A DNA stretch of 64,000 nucleotides from Drosophila pseudoobscura. Taxonomy: Eukaryota > Arthropoda > Insecta > Diptera > Drosophilidae. Shown in pieces: positions 21,374 to 34,302 of this stretch; the stretch's first letter is position 1; each line of letters starts with the position of its first letter. The notes under the pieces were generated by a model. That model ran no database searches and was not told the DNA's origin. It saw only the letters and a program-made list of their open reading frames with translations. The stretch is taken from positions 45,895,869 through 45,959,868 of the forward strand of contig NC_046683.1 in the NCBI RefSeq assembly GCF_009870125.1, given 5' to 3'. The position numbers were made by a program, and so were the translations under genes.

Positions 21374-22058
21374 ATCATTATGAGACGATGGTGCACCATG
21401 GACTTTTGTCGGCTGCTGCTGCTGACTCTCTGGCTATTTTATCCGCAGAGTGGAAAATGACAACATTAATTTTGGGCTTTGTCCTGTGCGAATCGCTGGC
21501 TGGGCCACATTTTAAATTAACCCGAAACATGTTTAGGGGTTTTCCGCACAATTGCCCCATCGCTGCACTGTGGCAAGGGGGATTCCACACTTTACGAATG
21601 CTGCACCACGGACAGCAGCATCGGATGCGATGCTTTGGGGGTGGATGCGGATGTAATTGAAAAGTCAGGAACAATAAAACGTTTCTAATACATACGACAG
21701 TAGACAGTGCTCAAGGGCAGGCCTGCATCAGTTTTTAATTGATTGGGGAACCTACGTAGATCTTTTTTCATTATTTTTTGGCAGTAAAATGCAATTAATT
21801 GGGATAAATGTAGTCGTCCTGTTTGCCTGGTGTGCAATCTCTACTGTTCGATTGAACTACCTTCAGAGCCTATGACATCTGACCAAAAACTATGTAAAGT
21901 GCTAGGACAGGACTTGGGATACAAAAATGTCAAGTATTCGAACTGAAAGTATAACTATTCTTATTCTTAGAGCTAGGATTAGAAGTTAGAATCTCAGATG
22001 GAAGAGTAGTATTTGATGCAAAAGAATTAAGATAGTACGAGCAATAACGGTCTATGGC

Positions 22059-22083
22059 CTGTTCAGTTCAGTTCAGTTCAGTT
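22059..22083 (+). repeat. GTTCA pentamer array
   Basis: Five units, nearly perfect. Confidence 0.85.
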
Positions 22084-23228
22084 ATTTTTATTTAGTTTGT
22101 TCCTGCAAAACAGAGGGACTTGTCGCGTTTCCATTTGACAAGACCACATTTGTGTTGTGGGCGTGTGTAACGAATCCGGGACGGGACTGAAACATGAACA
22201 GGTCTATTGGGGCTTGAGGACGCACACGTAGAACATTATTCGGCTACAAAATGGCCAAAACAACAAACCGCTATAATTTACCATATTTTATGGCTGCGCT
22301 GTGGCAATAAAATCGCCAACAAGCTCTATAACTCATTCTAGAGCGCTGGCTGGCGCTGCAGGGCGGCCGCGGTAGTTGCCTCCGCCGCTGGTTACACCCG
22401 GGTGTACGAACGTGGACCTTGCAACTTCCGCGGTTGTGCAACCCACACACACACATACACTAGCGCATGGACACAAGAGCCCGTGTATGTGGTTGGCTTT
22501 TAAACGGCTGAATGCTCCTGATGATGGAGTTGGAGCTGGGGAGCTGGAGAGCTGGAGCCGAGCTTTGGGGCCCGCAGCTCTAATTTGTACCTCCAATACC
22601 TCTATCGTAAGTATTTTCGAAATTTATCTATGCAGAAATGTGCATTGATGGCCAACATGTTTATTGCTTGGCTGTCGTCGTTTTGCAGTTGCATTGTCGG
22701 TTGTCGGTTGTCGATTGTCGGTGGCTGTTGGGGCGCCGCCAGGCTGAAAATCAACTGAGGAAATCCCGAAAAGTGGAGTACAAAACTGCACAATTTGCAG
22801 GCGGCAAACGGCATGCGGCAGGCAGTCCAGTCCCACGGCAGTCGGACGCCATAGGAGAGTACATTTAATTAATATATTTAAATTGAGTTGTTCCATCGCA
22901 AGGACACTATCCCCCCCCCCTATCACCACCGCCCCGCCCACCCACTGTTGGCTATAAATAGTTGGCTCCGGGACTGATACGTGTAAAAATAAAATTGAAA
23001 TTGTTTTGTGGCTTCTGCCCAAAAGGACGCGTGTCGCCATTTTTGCATTTACCAAATGCTGCTGCAAAAAATAGTAAAATAAAAAATCGCCGCTGATCGA
23101 ACCCGAGTGTCCAGGGCCTCCTGGTTACATGGTTAGCTTTAGGCTCCACAACAGCAGCAGCTGCTGCAGACCGCAAAACAGTCTAGACAAAAAGTGTACG
23201 TATCCTGGAAGGAAGAGCGGACTGGCGC

Positions 23229-23276
23229 TGGGGCTGAGTGGGGCGGTCGGGGGTCGGGGGTGGGGGGCGGGGCTGC
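23229..23276 (+). repeat. G-rich tract
   Basis: At least seven runs of three to six G in under 50 bp; quadruplex-compatible on the + strand. Confidence 0.75.
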
Positions 23277-23498
23277 CTCCGCCTCGTGCGTGCCGCGTCT
23301 GTAAACTCTGGCTGGCTGCATCAGCGATATTCGAGCAATGAAGGATCCCATTGGGGCTTGATGTACGAATAATTTAAATATTTAATTAACACATTCCGAC
23401 GGCCAGGAGCAGGCTGGGGATCGCCGTAGCCAGGGGCTTCGCGCGTGTGTGTACAATTAATGCAGGAATAGGCGCAATTAAGTTTGTCGCAGTCCGCA

Positions 23499-23551
23499 CG
23501 GACAGGGACAGTGACAGGGGCAGCGGCAGGGGCAGCGGCAGCGGCAGGGAT
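23499..23551 (+). repeat. GGCAGC/GGGACA hexamer array
   Basis: Eight degenerate units. Confidence 0.75.
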
Positions 23552-23716
23552 TGTGGCAAGCGCGCTTATCTCGTGATTCCGATCGAGCTTCAACCTCAGC
23601 GAAGGCGGTCGGTGGCTGCTGGGCCTCTGGCCTGACAACGCACTTGCTTCCAGGGCTCGCTCTCGCTCTCGGGCTGGTCGGCAACCCAAAGATTTATCTG
23701 CATCCGGTGTCCAGTT

Positions 23717-23764
23717 ACCGTACCCGTACCCGTACCCATACCCATACCCATACCCATACCCTTT
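23717..23764 (+). repeat. CCCGTA/CCCATA hexamer array
   Basis: Eight units: three CCCGTA, then four CCCATA. Confidence 0.85.
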
Positions 23765-24109
23765 CCCGGGCCACTGCCACGGCCACTTCCACGGCCATTC
23801 AGTTTGAATGATGCGCATCTTAGGCATTTTGGAAGTAAATTTGTGTGCAAATGGGCTTTTTATTTGGCTCATGTTTCTTCCAGCGATGGCTGTCTCTTGG
23901 CCAGACAGTGCCTGCCCGGCCCGTGTACCTGGCTTTGGCCAACATCTCGCTCTCATATTCTGCCACAAACAGTCGCACAGTCGAGAGTTCGCCATCATGG
24001 GATCATGGACTGGAGATCATGGGCAAGCTACAAAGCTCCACGCAAAACTATCGTTGACCGGACAGTGAATTGGCTACATTTGCGATATTGCGACTGAGTA
24101 TCTCATAAT

Positions 24110-24840
24110 CAATTATTTAAATACATTGAATGTTCAGTTTGTGTGCGCTTAGGGGAAATGCTATGAAAACTTATAGCGATAATTTTGCAATATGGTTGTC
24201 GGCCAGCCAAGATATTTGGGCTAGAAAACTATCAGTGAAGAGCTGCCTATCGAAATAAACATTCATTTAATTTGCGTGAGCATTTTGACAACAATTTGAA
24301 ACTATCCAATCTTCGTGAAACCCTGCTCAAAAGCTGATCCAAACAGATCTAAGAGTAGCTTAGAAAGATTCGTTTTCCCTGATTAATAAAGGTGGATCTT
24401 TACTATATATTCCGGGCATAAAACACCTGTTGTATTGCCACAATGTACCAACATTTTTGCGGCAAGTTTGTAGAATAATTTGAGCTCCAAGATCGGGTCA
24501 TTACATCCCATAACTGACATAGAAACTATCTTCTAAAACTATCTAAACTATCTAAATGAGTTGCAAGTCCAACAGTCCATATTTCATTTTTTTAGAAGAG
24601 AACTCACCTTTGAAAAATTGAATTCCGATCATATGCGAACTTTTCATATGGATGGACTTACATTGTAACAATTACCTTCGTCCTACTCGGAAATTAAGAG
24701 CTCTGTGGCTCTCTGCTTTTATTGATAAGTAGGACTAGCAAGGATTAGTGTTCTTTCATGCGAACCGAGCAGACTAAAACCTTTTAGTCTATTACTATTA
24801 TTAGTGGGTAACGAATAAAAAAAGGAAAAATAGAATGGAC
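24110..24840. other. AT-rich, repeat-poor intergenic segment
   Basis: About 700 bp without arrays or open frames of note. I see nothing else in it. Confidence 0.5.
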
Positions 24841-24950
24841 ATGCAGAAAGGACAACGGTTGAAAGTTGAGACCAGAAAAGTCATTTGCTGGCTCGTTCGA
24901 CAAGATGTTTGTTCGTTCGGTGAAATAAAGTACACACTGTCTGGCCGGAC

Positions 24951-25000
24951 AGGCAAGGACAGGAGAGGAGAGGACAGAACAGGACAGGACAGGACAGGAG
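24951..25000 (+). repeat. GGACA pentamer array
   Basis: Mixed GGACA/GAGAG pentamers. Confidence 0.75.
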
Positions 25001-25514
25001 GAGTAGCAGGAGCCGAAGGAGCAGCAGGAGCAGCGGGTGCCATTGAGCACTCAGGGACATTTGGGATAACATGCGAACACGGCATATTTGCTGAGGATAC
25101 AAAACGCCAAACGCTGTCGTCTTCCGACCGACCACTCAGCCAGCCACTAGGTAATGAATGGATGCGCATGCATGACATGGATGCAATTTTCGACAGAGAG
25201 TAGCGCAGGATAGGCCGGCGAGGACGGCGAGTACGGCGAGGCAGGCCCCTTTTGAGCCTCTGCCTGATTATCTCATGTTCTGTGCACTCCCCCTCCGCCC
25301 AGCGTCTAACATGCATACCCCCCCACCGTAGTTTTGTGTGTGCACGGGATGCTGCTGCTGCTGCTGCAGGCTTGTTTTCGGATCGGTTGGGGCCACGTTG
25401 CAACGTTGGCATTATTTAAGCACTCGATATCGATGTACAGCTTCTTTAATCAGTCGAGCTGTCAACTTTATGCACAATTTTTATGGCAAATTTGGCAAGA
25501 AGGTGGCATAGGTG

Positions 25515-25568
25515 GCATAAGGGGTCCTGTGCCTGAGCCTGGGCCTGGGCCTGGTCCTGGTCCCCGTC
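25515..25568 (+). repeat. GCCTGG/TCCTGG hexamer array
   Basis: Seven to eight units. Confidence 0.8.
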
Positions 25569-25791
25569 CTGTATCGAAGTTTTAAAAACATTTTACAAAG
25601 GATCACAGGATGTAGAGTGCACATAGATGGCAATGTTCCACATTTAGTTGAAAGGAAGAATATATATACATATATACTACACACATCGGGGGTATTTATT
25701 TCGGGATCCATGAACATGTACTAATTAAAACCTTGCCAAGTCTATGAGCAAAAGTTTTAACCCAAAAACACCAAGACAGTGGAAGCATGGG

Positions 25792-25826
25792 CCATAGCTA
25801 TGGCTATGGCTATGGCTATGGGTATG
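25792..25826 (+). repeat. TATGGC hexamer array
   Basis: Five units. Confidence 0.85.
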
Positions 25827-26133
25827 CCACCATCCATTCCGTTGCACCAAGGGGCGGAGCGTTTCCCCTCTGCGCCTGTTCCAGGCCACCTTCTGGCTGG
25901 AAAGAGTAGTGCGAACCGTGACTGCCTCTGTGCGTCCGTCCCTTTCGCACACGGCAGGAGAAACCTGTTTCCACTGCCCATGCGCCCCGTGGGCCATGCA
26001 ACCCCCGCTCAGTTTTGCAACCGACTGCGGCAGCCAGAACTAAGTGCGGCACAGCGAGCGAGCGCGAACATGCAACACGACTAGTATGCTCTCGAGCTCG
26101 GTAATGCGCACATCATGGACGAGAGTGGGCGCG

Positions 26134-26184
26134 CAAGGCACAGGCACAGGCATAGGCACAGGCACGGGCACAGGCACAGGCGAG
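26134..26184 (+). repeat. GCACAG hexamer array
   Basis: Eight units with GCATAG and GCACGG variants. Confidence 0.85.
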
Positions 26185-26786
26185 CGACCCTCGCCACGAC
26201 CCAGTCGGCGGGCGGGCGCACGGAACAGGTTGCCTTGCGGCAGGGTGGGATGGATGTGGTGTCGTCGTCATCGTCTTCATCGCCTTCATCGTCTTCGATT
26301 GTGGACTGACAACAGAGGAAGTGATAGATATCGTAGCATGTGAATCCCAAAGTGCGTGCCCCTGATTGGGCCAAGGCCCAAGGCCCTCAGGTCTCTGCCA
26401 TTAGCTACTCGACATGTTTACTTACCAGAGACAGACTGCTTCAAGCATTCACCTTTGGCCAAGCCGCTGCCAAAGTGCCAAAGTACTACGCAACAAATTT
26501 TTTGAGTGTTCAAGTTTACTGTCACGTGCTTTTCAGCGTCTCTGTATAACGGCGGCGCTGTATAACGCTTCGACCTCCCTCGTGTATGTGGAAGCATTAC
26601 AAGTGACCCGTCAGCGTGGACTTTGCTACCCGGCACCTCAGCCCCGGCCCCCGCCCCCTTCACTTCTGGCCCGAAGAAGACAGTTCATTTTCAGGTAAAT
26701 AATACATTTAGTAGTGTTTCAATTGCGGGTACTATTTATAGTTTCTCTTTCAAATAATGTTATAGTGGATATAGTATTTATATTAT

Positions 26787-27187
26787 ACCCAGAGTAAAAA
26801 ACACCTGAAATATTAATATTTACTCATAGATTTAAAAATGCCTACCAACAGATTTTATCCGAGTGTGGAAATTGTAAAAACAATTGTTTTCATTTACATT
26901 TTGATTACACAAATATTTGATTTAAATATGTTTAATTTTACAATTAAATATATTTCATATTTAAATTAAATATTCACATATTAAGTTTAAATATATTTGC
27001 TACAAATTAAATATATATTATATTTATTTTAAAGTTTTTAATATTTAGATTACATTTGTGTCATATTAAAAAGACTTTTTATTAGGGAATTCCGTTTAAT
27101 TTTAATTTGTTTGTACTTAAAACCCCGAATACATAATTGAATAATGGGTGTGTTTCTTTTGAGCTGTGCCATTTTTCTCTGAGTGTA
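26787..27187 (-). mobile_element. AT-rich interspersed element, copy B
   Basis: On the minus strand it begins TACACTCAGAGAAAAATGGC and ends TTTTTACTCTGGGTA, matching copies A and D end to end. Internal agreement includes TTTTTACAATTTCCACACTC. Length is about 400 bp and there is no coding capacity. Confidence 0.6.
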
Positions 27188-27745
27188 CTGATAGGCATTT
27201 TCTTTAATTTAATTGAAATTCAAGATGTCAAAGGGTTCATTAGCATAATCAATATTTCACAAGATTTAATACAATGCAATACAATTGTCCTAACAAATGG
27301 TCCCCACGAATTTGTATCTGCAGAGACCACCTGTGCTTAATAGTCAGAACTTAACGAGTAAACACAGGCATTCTTACGCTATTGAATTGATTTGGAGTAC
27401 ATAAAAAGTGAGGCAGTTCCATTCAATGGGTTTTGAACAGACCTTCTCCAGCTCCCAAGAGGTTTCTCTCGCTCCTGTTATGATGGAAGACCACGCTATA
27501 TGTTCGTCGCGTGTCTGGGACCATAAACAGAAATTGTTTCGCAAAACGCCTCCGTCGCTTTTGCAAAATAAAGCTAAAGAAAGAAAGAAGCAAAAAAAAA
27601 ACAACAAAAAATTATCATGAGCTAAATAATCATATTCATAAATGTACTTTTACCATTTTCCCCCCCGCCGCCGATCCGCTGCCGCCACGTCTCGACCGCG
27701 TCTTAGCCACCCTTAGCCTAGGCAGTTATTCATCAGCGCATCATA

Positions 27746-27802
27746 CTCGACTCGTAGTTGTACTCATACTCATACTCATACTCGTAGTTGTACTCGTACT
27801 AT
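27746..27802 (+). repeat. TACTCA/TACTCG array
   Basis: Includes two TACTCGTA octamers and three TACTCA hexamers. Confidence 0.75.
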
Positions 27803-28517
27803 ATATAAGCGTTCGTTCGTGGCGTCGATGATACAACCGATAAGGGACCAATTTTTGCAATTGAGGCGCTGGAATTTTTAATTAGTTCGGGAAAGCCGCA
27901 GCCGGCGAGGAAGCGGCAATTCACTCACCGCTCACCGTCTTGTTATGGTCAGAAAAAAAAGAGAGGCAGAAAGGCAGAAGAAGCCGAGAACGAAAAAATA
28001 TCTTTCGAAGCGCACACGTAACCTAAAAATTAGCATACTGTTGCCGCAGTAGAAGGCAGGCTTCCCTGAGTAGTGGTGCAGTAGTGTAGGCCCTGAAGTT
28101 GGCCATAAAATGTATTAAGTTAAAGTATGTGTTAAGTGCACACCACACACCACATGTCAGATGTCGATATCTTGCACTTGTGCTCAAAACCTGCCAATAT
28201 TTGCCATTTCTTGGGCTTTTTTCCGACAGATATTCTGATATCTAAATAAGGTATGATTTGTGTTTGCTTTTCTATGGCAAATAGTCATGGCATAAGGCGT
28301 GGTGTTGGGGTGCTACTCAACGGCTGGGTAGTCCTGTCTGCGGTTAAGAAAAATTGGCGGCAGCAGCCGACGAAGTATGGAATAATTAAAAACAATTCAA
28401 TTCGCAATTTGCACCATAATAAAAATAAATTACTTATTCATTTATGCTGAATATAACCGCTAAACTGCAACTGCAACTGCAACACCGCAGATCTCTGCGA
28501 CGGCGAGTTGGGCCACA

Positions 28518-28552
28518 TGCAACCGACCGACCGGCCGACCGACCGACCGACC
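28518..28552 (+). repeat. GACC tetramer array
   Basis: Eight CCGA/CCGG units. Confidence 0.8.
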
Positions 28553-30394
28553 GGATTGCACCCAAGTGCAGTGGAGCAAGAAGTTGGACCTACATGAAGG
28601 GTCATTGCCTGCTTTTGGGTGTGGGAACTGCTAGACTACGAGCGTATACCATATCGTCGATTGATGGAAGCCGATGAAAATAGATTTCTTTACAATTTTT
28701 GTTCTCTTTTTAACCTTTCTAATGATATGTATAATTTCAAGGAGCCAGTGTGATTTTGGGTCAGTTTCTGCGTATCTCAAAAAATGTACATACATCTTTT
28801 GCAAGAAATTAGAGCGCAATTGAATATTCCTACTCGAATCGGAGGCGCCGCCTGCCGCCTACCGCCTACCGCCGCAGTCTGTTAACATGCAACACTCGGT
28901 TTCGTGTTCAACTGAAATAGAATTTTCCATTCGTTGGCATCCATCCTCTTACACATCGTACGATTAGGCGCTGTGAAGTTTTCCAACCACAATACTTTCA
29001 GCGAAATGCATTTTTATGAACACCAGCACGCACTTGCACATTTCTCTTAAAAACCCTGATTAAGAGTGTAAATTATTGCGAAAGCTTGCAAATTTCTACA
29101 TAAGCATATTTATCAAAAACTCTCAAACCTTTCTCACAATTAAATCAGTAAAAAAGACCGGCCTCAAATTGATTCTCATAATGGGGAAATTATATTATTT
29201 AAATCTGAAAGAGCCAATGGAAATGGCTGAGAATGAATTTATGTTGGCCCTTGCCCAAGGATGCATACGTACATACTCGTATATGTTATATATGGCTAGT
29301 GCTGCGATGAGACTCCTACAAAAGCATACAATTTTAATTAAAACCGACCAGCGGTGTCACTGACAAACAACAAACAGCCAGCAACAAAAGTAACAAAAGC
29401 AACAAAAAACGCAAAGGAACGATCAGCTGAGAAACAGGTTTGCTCTTTTCCTCTTTTTAAGGAACCAACCTCATTCACGGGAGCGGCCCCTACACTGTTG
29501 TTGTTTTAAGTGTTCGTGACAGCGATTAAGCTGCTCATTCGGTTGGCACGCTTTTTGTGGCAGCACAGCCCCTGCTGTTATTATAAAATACCAGACTCCA
29601 ATTGCAGGAAGTGCATTTTTTCTAGCCAAATTCCTATGTAATGTCTTTATTATCATCCTTAACTTTAATATCCACACAATTTGTACACAATATGAGGCAT
29701 CACAACGTTGAAACGTTAGATATTCCATATGGCTTGTGCTTTGGTTTGCACTCTTCAAGTGTCCTAGCTGTCCTTAATGCAGGACATGCTGTAGTCGGCT
29801 ATTGGCCAACATTAAATTCAATTGCCTCTCGTTTCCCGCTGGTCAGGTGGAGAGAGGGAAGGACCGCAAAGTTCGTCTGGCGTAGGCGGATGAAGAATAT
29901 TGAATTTACAAAAAAATGTGACTGCTTTCATTGCTGTTGGTTTATCGGAGGTGGCATTCCCTTTCCCTGTCCCTTCACCTTCCCCCTTTTTGTACATTGT
30001 GTACTGTCCATGAAGTGCAACCTTTTATTTAAATGTTAACAATAAAAATGAATTTGCATTTATCGATTTTCCTTTCGGCTGTCGAGAGGAGGAAAACAAA
30101 ATTAAAAGAGGTCATATCCAATATTCTCGTGGCGAGAGCCACTCCTCGTCGCGAATCAGTAATCCCACTGAAAACTGGCTAGACTCTGCTTCGAACTGAA
30201 GAGAACCCGATGGATTGATCTCTGCTTTTGGTGGTCTGTGGTCTAGGTGTTGTAAATAATAATAGATATAGGAAAATCTCGATCTATATATATGTACTTA
30301 GAGTATACTCCAAGAGAATGGCATTACAGTATTACCCCCAGCAACATGAACAGGGGGTTCATACAAAAACCACACAGAAATATTCGATTTTTAA

Positions 30395-30627
30395 ATCCAA
30401 ACATAGTAAAATTGAATAGAATTTACTTTGAGCTAAGCGCAGATGTATTAAACTATTCATTCTAAACGCTTCAAAATAAATATAATATATTAATGTAAGT
30501 AAAAGTACTTTCCTTTTAAAATTTCCACTCTCGCTGCAAATCAATTGATATGTATAAAGAGGTACATTTTCTTTAAAATCTACAAAAGTGTAACTATTCG
30601 ATTCTCAGGGGTTTTTTTTCTGGGTGT
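30395..30627 (+). mobile_element. AT-rich interspersed element, partial copy C (right half)
   Basis: Shares TTTTAAAATTTCCACTCTCG, GTAACTATTCG and the terminal TTTTTTTTCTGGGTG with copy A. The left end is not recognisable. Confidence 0.45.
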
Positions 30628-31608
30628 TGTGTTTCCGCTTCATTTCCATATATGCATCTTTAAAGGAGAACATTTGGCAATTTAGTAACCAATTAATGCT
30701 AATATCGAGTGAGAATACACATATGTATATGGATAGTATGTGGGCACGAGTACTGTCGGTGTCTATTCGCATTTAATGAGCCTGTTGTACACACTATTAT
30801 AGTTGGCATTTAAATTCAAGATACCTGAACACTGAATACAAGAGGGCAAAGCACATGCCCCAACACAGACACAACAAAGAGCAAGAGCTACCCGTTTATG
30901 TATGTATGTATGGACACTTGTACGAGTATGTGTGTATGGTACATAGATTCTACAGTAACGTAACCGTTTGTTAAGCCTTTGTCTAGCAGCCATTTTAAGG
31001 GCTATAAAAAACTCGAAAAGTTGTAGGAACAATGTAGACAGCGTGTTTTCATTTTATGCGAATTAAGCTGCCACTTGAACAACTTACTTTGCCTCCACCA
31101 GCGACTCTGGACTGGACCGCCGGGACCGAAACTGACGACGACACTGACACGGCGCCAGTCCAAGGATCACACCCACTCAAACACACACCCGCACACACAC
31201 ACGGGGCATATCAGGATGTGTAGAGAGTACAGACTAGAGATGGGCCAGAATGTCCAGATTTTGAATGACTGTTAGGGCATACAGTTAACTGAATAATCCC
31301 AATAATATTAACCCTTATATTTAGCATTATCTTTATAAGAAAACAGTATTATTTCTATCAAGTACTGAAGGAATTTACAGACGTGAAAGCTTATCTATAA
31401 GAATGTCACTAATAATAACCATGTGATCCTTGGATAACTTTACAAAAATCGTGGTATACTTTTAGGATGCTTTAAGGACACGGACTGCTTGCATTTCGTA
31501 CAGGGCATCAAAGAGGACGTCGTCGACAGCCCGCAAGGGATACAGTTGTTAACGTATACAAGGGGGAGGCGTCGACTATGGCGAGGACGAAAACACAAAC
31601 ATGGCAAC

Positions 31609-31638
31609 CGAGCACCGAGCACCGAGCACCGAGCACCG
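31609..31638 (+). repeat. GAGCACC heptamer array
   Basis: Four perfect 7-bp units. Confidence 0.85.
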
Positions 31639-32841
31639 GGAAGGGTCCGCCTCTGCCTGCTCTCGGCTGCAGTTGAAGGAATGGAATGGAAACGAAACGA
31701 AAGGAAAGGAGCACTTTATGTGCATATAATATCTGAATGTTCGCCGCACCATCCTCAGCCACACACACACACGTACGATCCACCCAGCCAGACAGACACA
31801 TGTATACGTAGGACACAGTGTCATCCAAGTTGCGGGGAATTGTTAATATTGTCTGTGCGCCTGTAAGCAGCATTTACATGCTGGCCGACACCACGTACCA
31901 CGTCCTGGCTGATAGAAGAGCTCATGTGTGGCTGGTGCCCTCTCTGACGGAACGGAAGGGCTCTGCTAGCCGCTCGGCTTTAAGTAGGCGCACTCTGGTA
32001 GCAGACACTGTTTTAAAAAATACCTACATACTTGCATATATTTCGCAGATGCTGTACGAGTATCAACTTATGAAGCTGGCCGCCGCTTTCATTAGATCCA
32101 GAGGATGAACCTAGTTCAGAACTTGTCTGGGTGAGTGCATACATTCCTTCCACACACATACTCGTACCTAAGAACATGTATATAATACATATGTATACCA
32201 TAAAGTGCTCCCTTTAGTAAGTTCGCCTCTGCTTTGCAAATACGAGTAATTAACAAACAATGCTGCACTACTGAAAGAGTTTCTCTGGTTGGAAACGAAC
32301 GATTCTTAAATTTAAGATGGGATTTTTGCCATTTTCGGAATGTTAAGTCCCCCGTTTAAACTTCAAAGTGTTATCCCAAAAGGTGCACATGGAACATGAA
32401 TATCTTTTAGGGGCTTAGCTGTTTAGGGGTTCTGGGGTTCAGGGGTTCAATGTTGCCGCTGCTGTGACAACAATACACTCCAATAATCGATCGGATTCGG
32501 TCCTGAAACATCTTAGGTACTCACTGGCATCAAAAATAATGATGCGAAAGTAAATGAGATGTGCCATTGAATTCAAATGGCGTGGGATGCATGTGAAATG
32601 ATACGCACATACCCCTACGGACGGATACGGATACGGATAGGTACGAGTATATGTACTATGTGGCGGGCTTTTCGCACATGTGTGTGCCGTGCTGGCTCTG
32701 TACATATTTCAGAGAAGTAAGTAACACACATGGCATGGTAGCATGGCATGTAGCAGCGCACTCATTTACCGCCTACTCTCGCTACTGCCGGGAGTCATTC
32801 GTCAGTCAATCCGTCGTCGTTCGTCGTCCCGTCCTCTCCAG

Positions 32842-32883
32842 CGACCCGGACCCGGACCCGGGCCAGGACCAGGACCCGGACCG
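32842..32883 (+). repeat. GGACCC hexamer array
   Basis: Six to seven units, with a CCCGGGCC palindrome in the middle. Confidence 0.8.
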
Positions 32884-34255
32884 TGTTCCATCCGGGCGAC
32901 GCAACCAGCGCGCACATTCGTCAGAATTTGCATTTCAATTCGAATGTCAGGATGACGGAGCGTCGAATTTGGGTGGCAGTGGCATCGGAATGAAAATAAA
33001 TCACGCTGCTTTACCGCATAGGCAACTGGGGGATGGGATGGGGGACGGGCACGGGGCCGCAACGCACCACAAGGGGCGAAACAGAGCCACCATTAAGCCA
33101 AAACAGAGCCTGGGGCGGGGCACGATTGAGAGGTGGCCCCCTCATCCTCTGCGAACTCATTTATTCGCATTTTTTTGCAAGAAAGAATGTGGAAACTTTT
33201 TCGCCATCATTTTGAGTGATGTCAATTAGATTGATTTGATCAGCGAAAATATGTGATTTATCAGACAGCAACAGTGGCTGGGCGGGACCAGGCACCAGGC
33301 ACCAGGCTCCAAGCTCCAGGACATTCATCGTTCCATCCCCAATCCCCTATACCCACATCCCACAACCCACATCCCTCCCTGAAGCTCAATTCGGATGCGT
33401 ATTCGTATACGTATGAATATCTAATGTGGCGTACACGTACGTAATCAGCTCCGTTCGTTCATCTATGAACGTATGTATGTATGTACTTCAGCAATCAGTC
33501 ATCTAACTATTTCCAAAGTCTTAGTCAATTTGCCGACTCTAGGAATAGAACAAAGCATCAGTCTTTAAAGACAGACAAAGTGCGTTTAAGCAAGAAAATG
33601 CTGGAAAAATCTTCTATGCGATTTGAGGACAAAATGTGTTTAAAAAAATTCATTCTAAATGGCTAAATATCTTTGGGTAATCGAAATGTGATGGGATTTC
33701 AATGATTAAACACCAGAAAATCTCACAATTAGTTAAACAAGCGCCACTATTTGCACAGAAAACAAACCGCAGACCCCTTAAGGACGAGCAATAACTTATG
33801 CCAGGATTCGGGCAGGAGTACGAGTACGAGTATAACTATCGTATTAAGGGATATTTGATTAACCGCTCTCTGCTGGCGTTGTTTGTGGGAATATAATGAA
33901 TCCGCCCCCCCTCTCGTAGATGCCACCCACACGTTACTAGCAACGCCTACGATATTAATAAAGCAAAGCATTGGGTGGAAGCACTTGCGGGTGCCATAGA
34001 AAGCAAATAAAATAAATCAAATCGGGAAATGGAAATGGAAGGAAAAAGAAAATCGCAGAGTCTGAATCAAGGCAAGTGTGTAATAGGGGGCTGGCAGCTA
34101 CGAAAACAAAGGGGAGCCGTGTTTGGCACCCAAAATTTATGCGCGCGCTCTTTGCCCAGGCCGCTCCCACGCAATGTCACCCCCCACCTTCCCCCCGCCC
34201 TTTGGCCTAGTCGGGAGGGTGGGGGTAGGTAGTAGATCTGTGGATGGGGAAAGGG

Positions 34256-34302
34256 GCGCTGGTCCTGGTCTTGGTCCTGGTCCTGCGGTTGCGGGTTGGT
34301 CC
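34256..34302 (+). repeat. GGTCCT hexamer array
   Basis: Six units, same type as the end of 1114-1173. Confidence 0.75.

Larger units (their letters stand above)
20286..24110. other. intergenic region, caup-proximal part
   Basis: No gene is seen. Low-repeat DNA at 20.3-21.2 and 21.7-22.3 kb; C-rich, GTTGTC, G-rich and CCCGTA arrays at 21.3, 22.7, 23.25 and 23.72 kb. A further AATAAA occurs near 20943. Confidence 0.55.
24841..26700. other. GC-rich repeat-dense intergenic segment
   Basis: Arrays of GGACA, GCCTGG, TATGGC and GCACAG units dominate. Overlapping open frames on both strands follow the repeats and are not genes. Confidence 0.5.

Noticed and set aside
29076..29363. 95-codon plus-strand frame in AT-rich DNA
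   Set aside because: No recognised motif; composition is that of random AT-rich sequence and there is no clear gene context.
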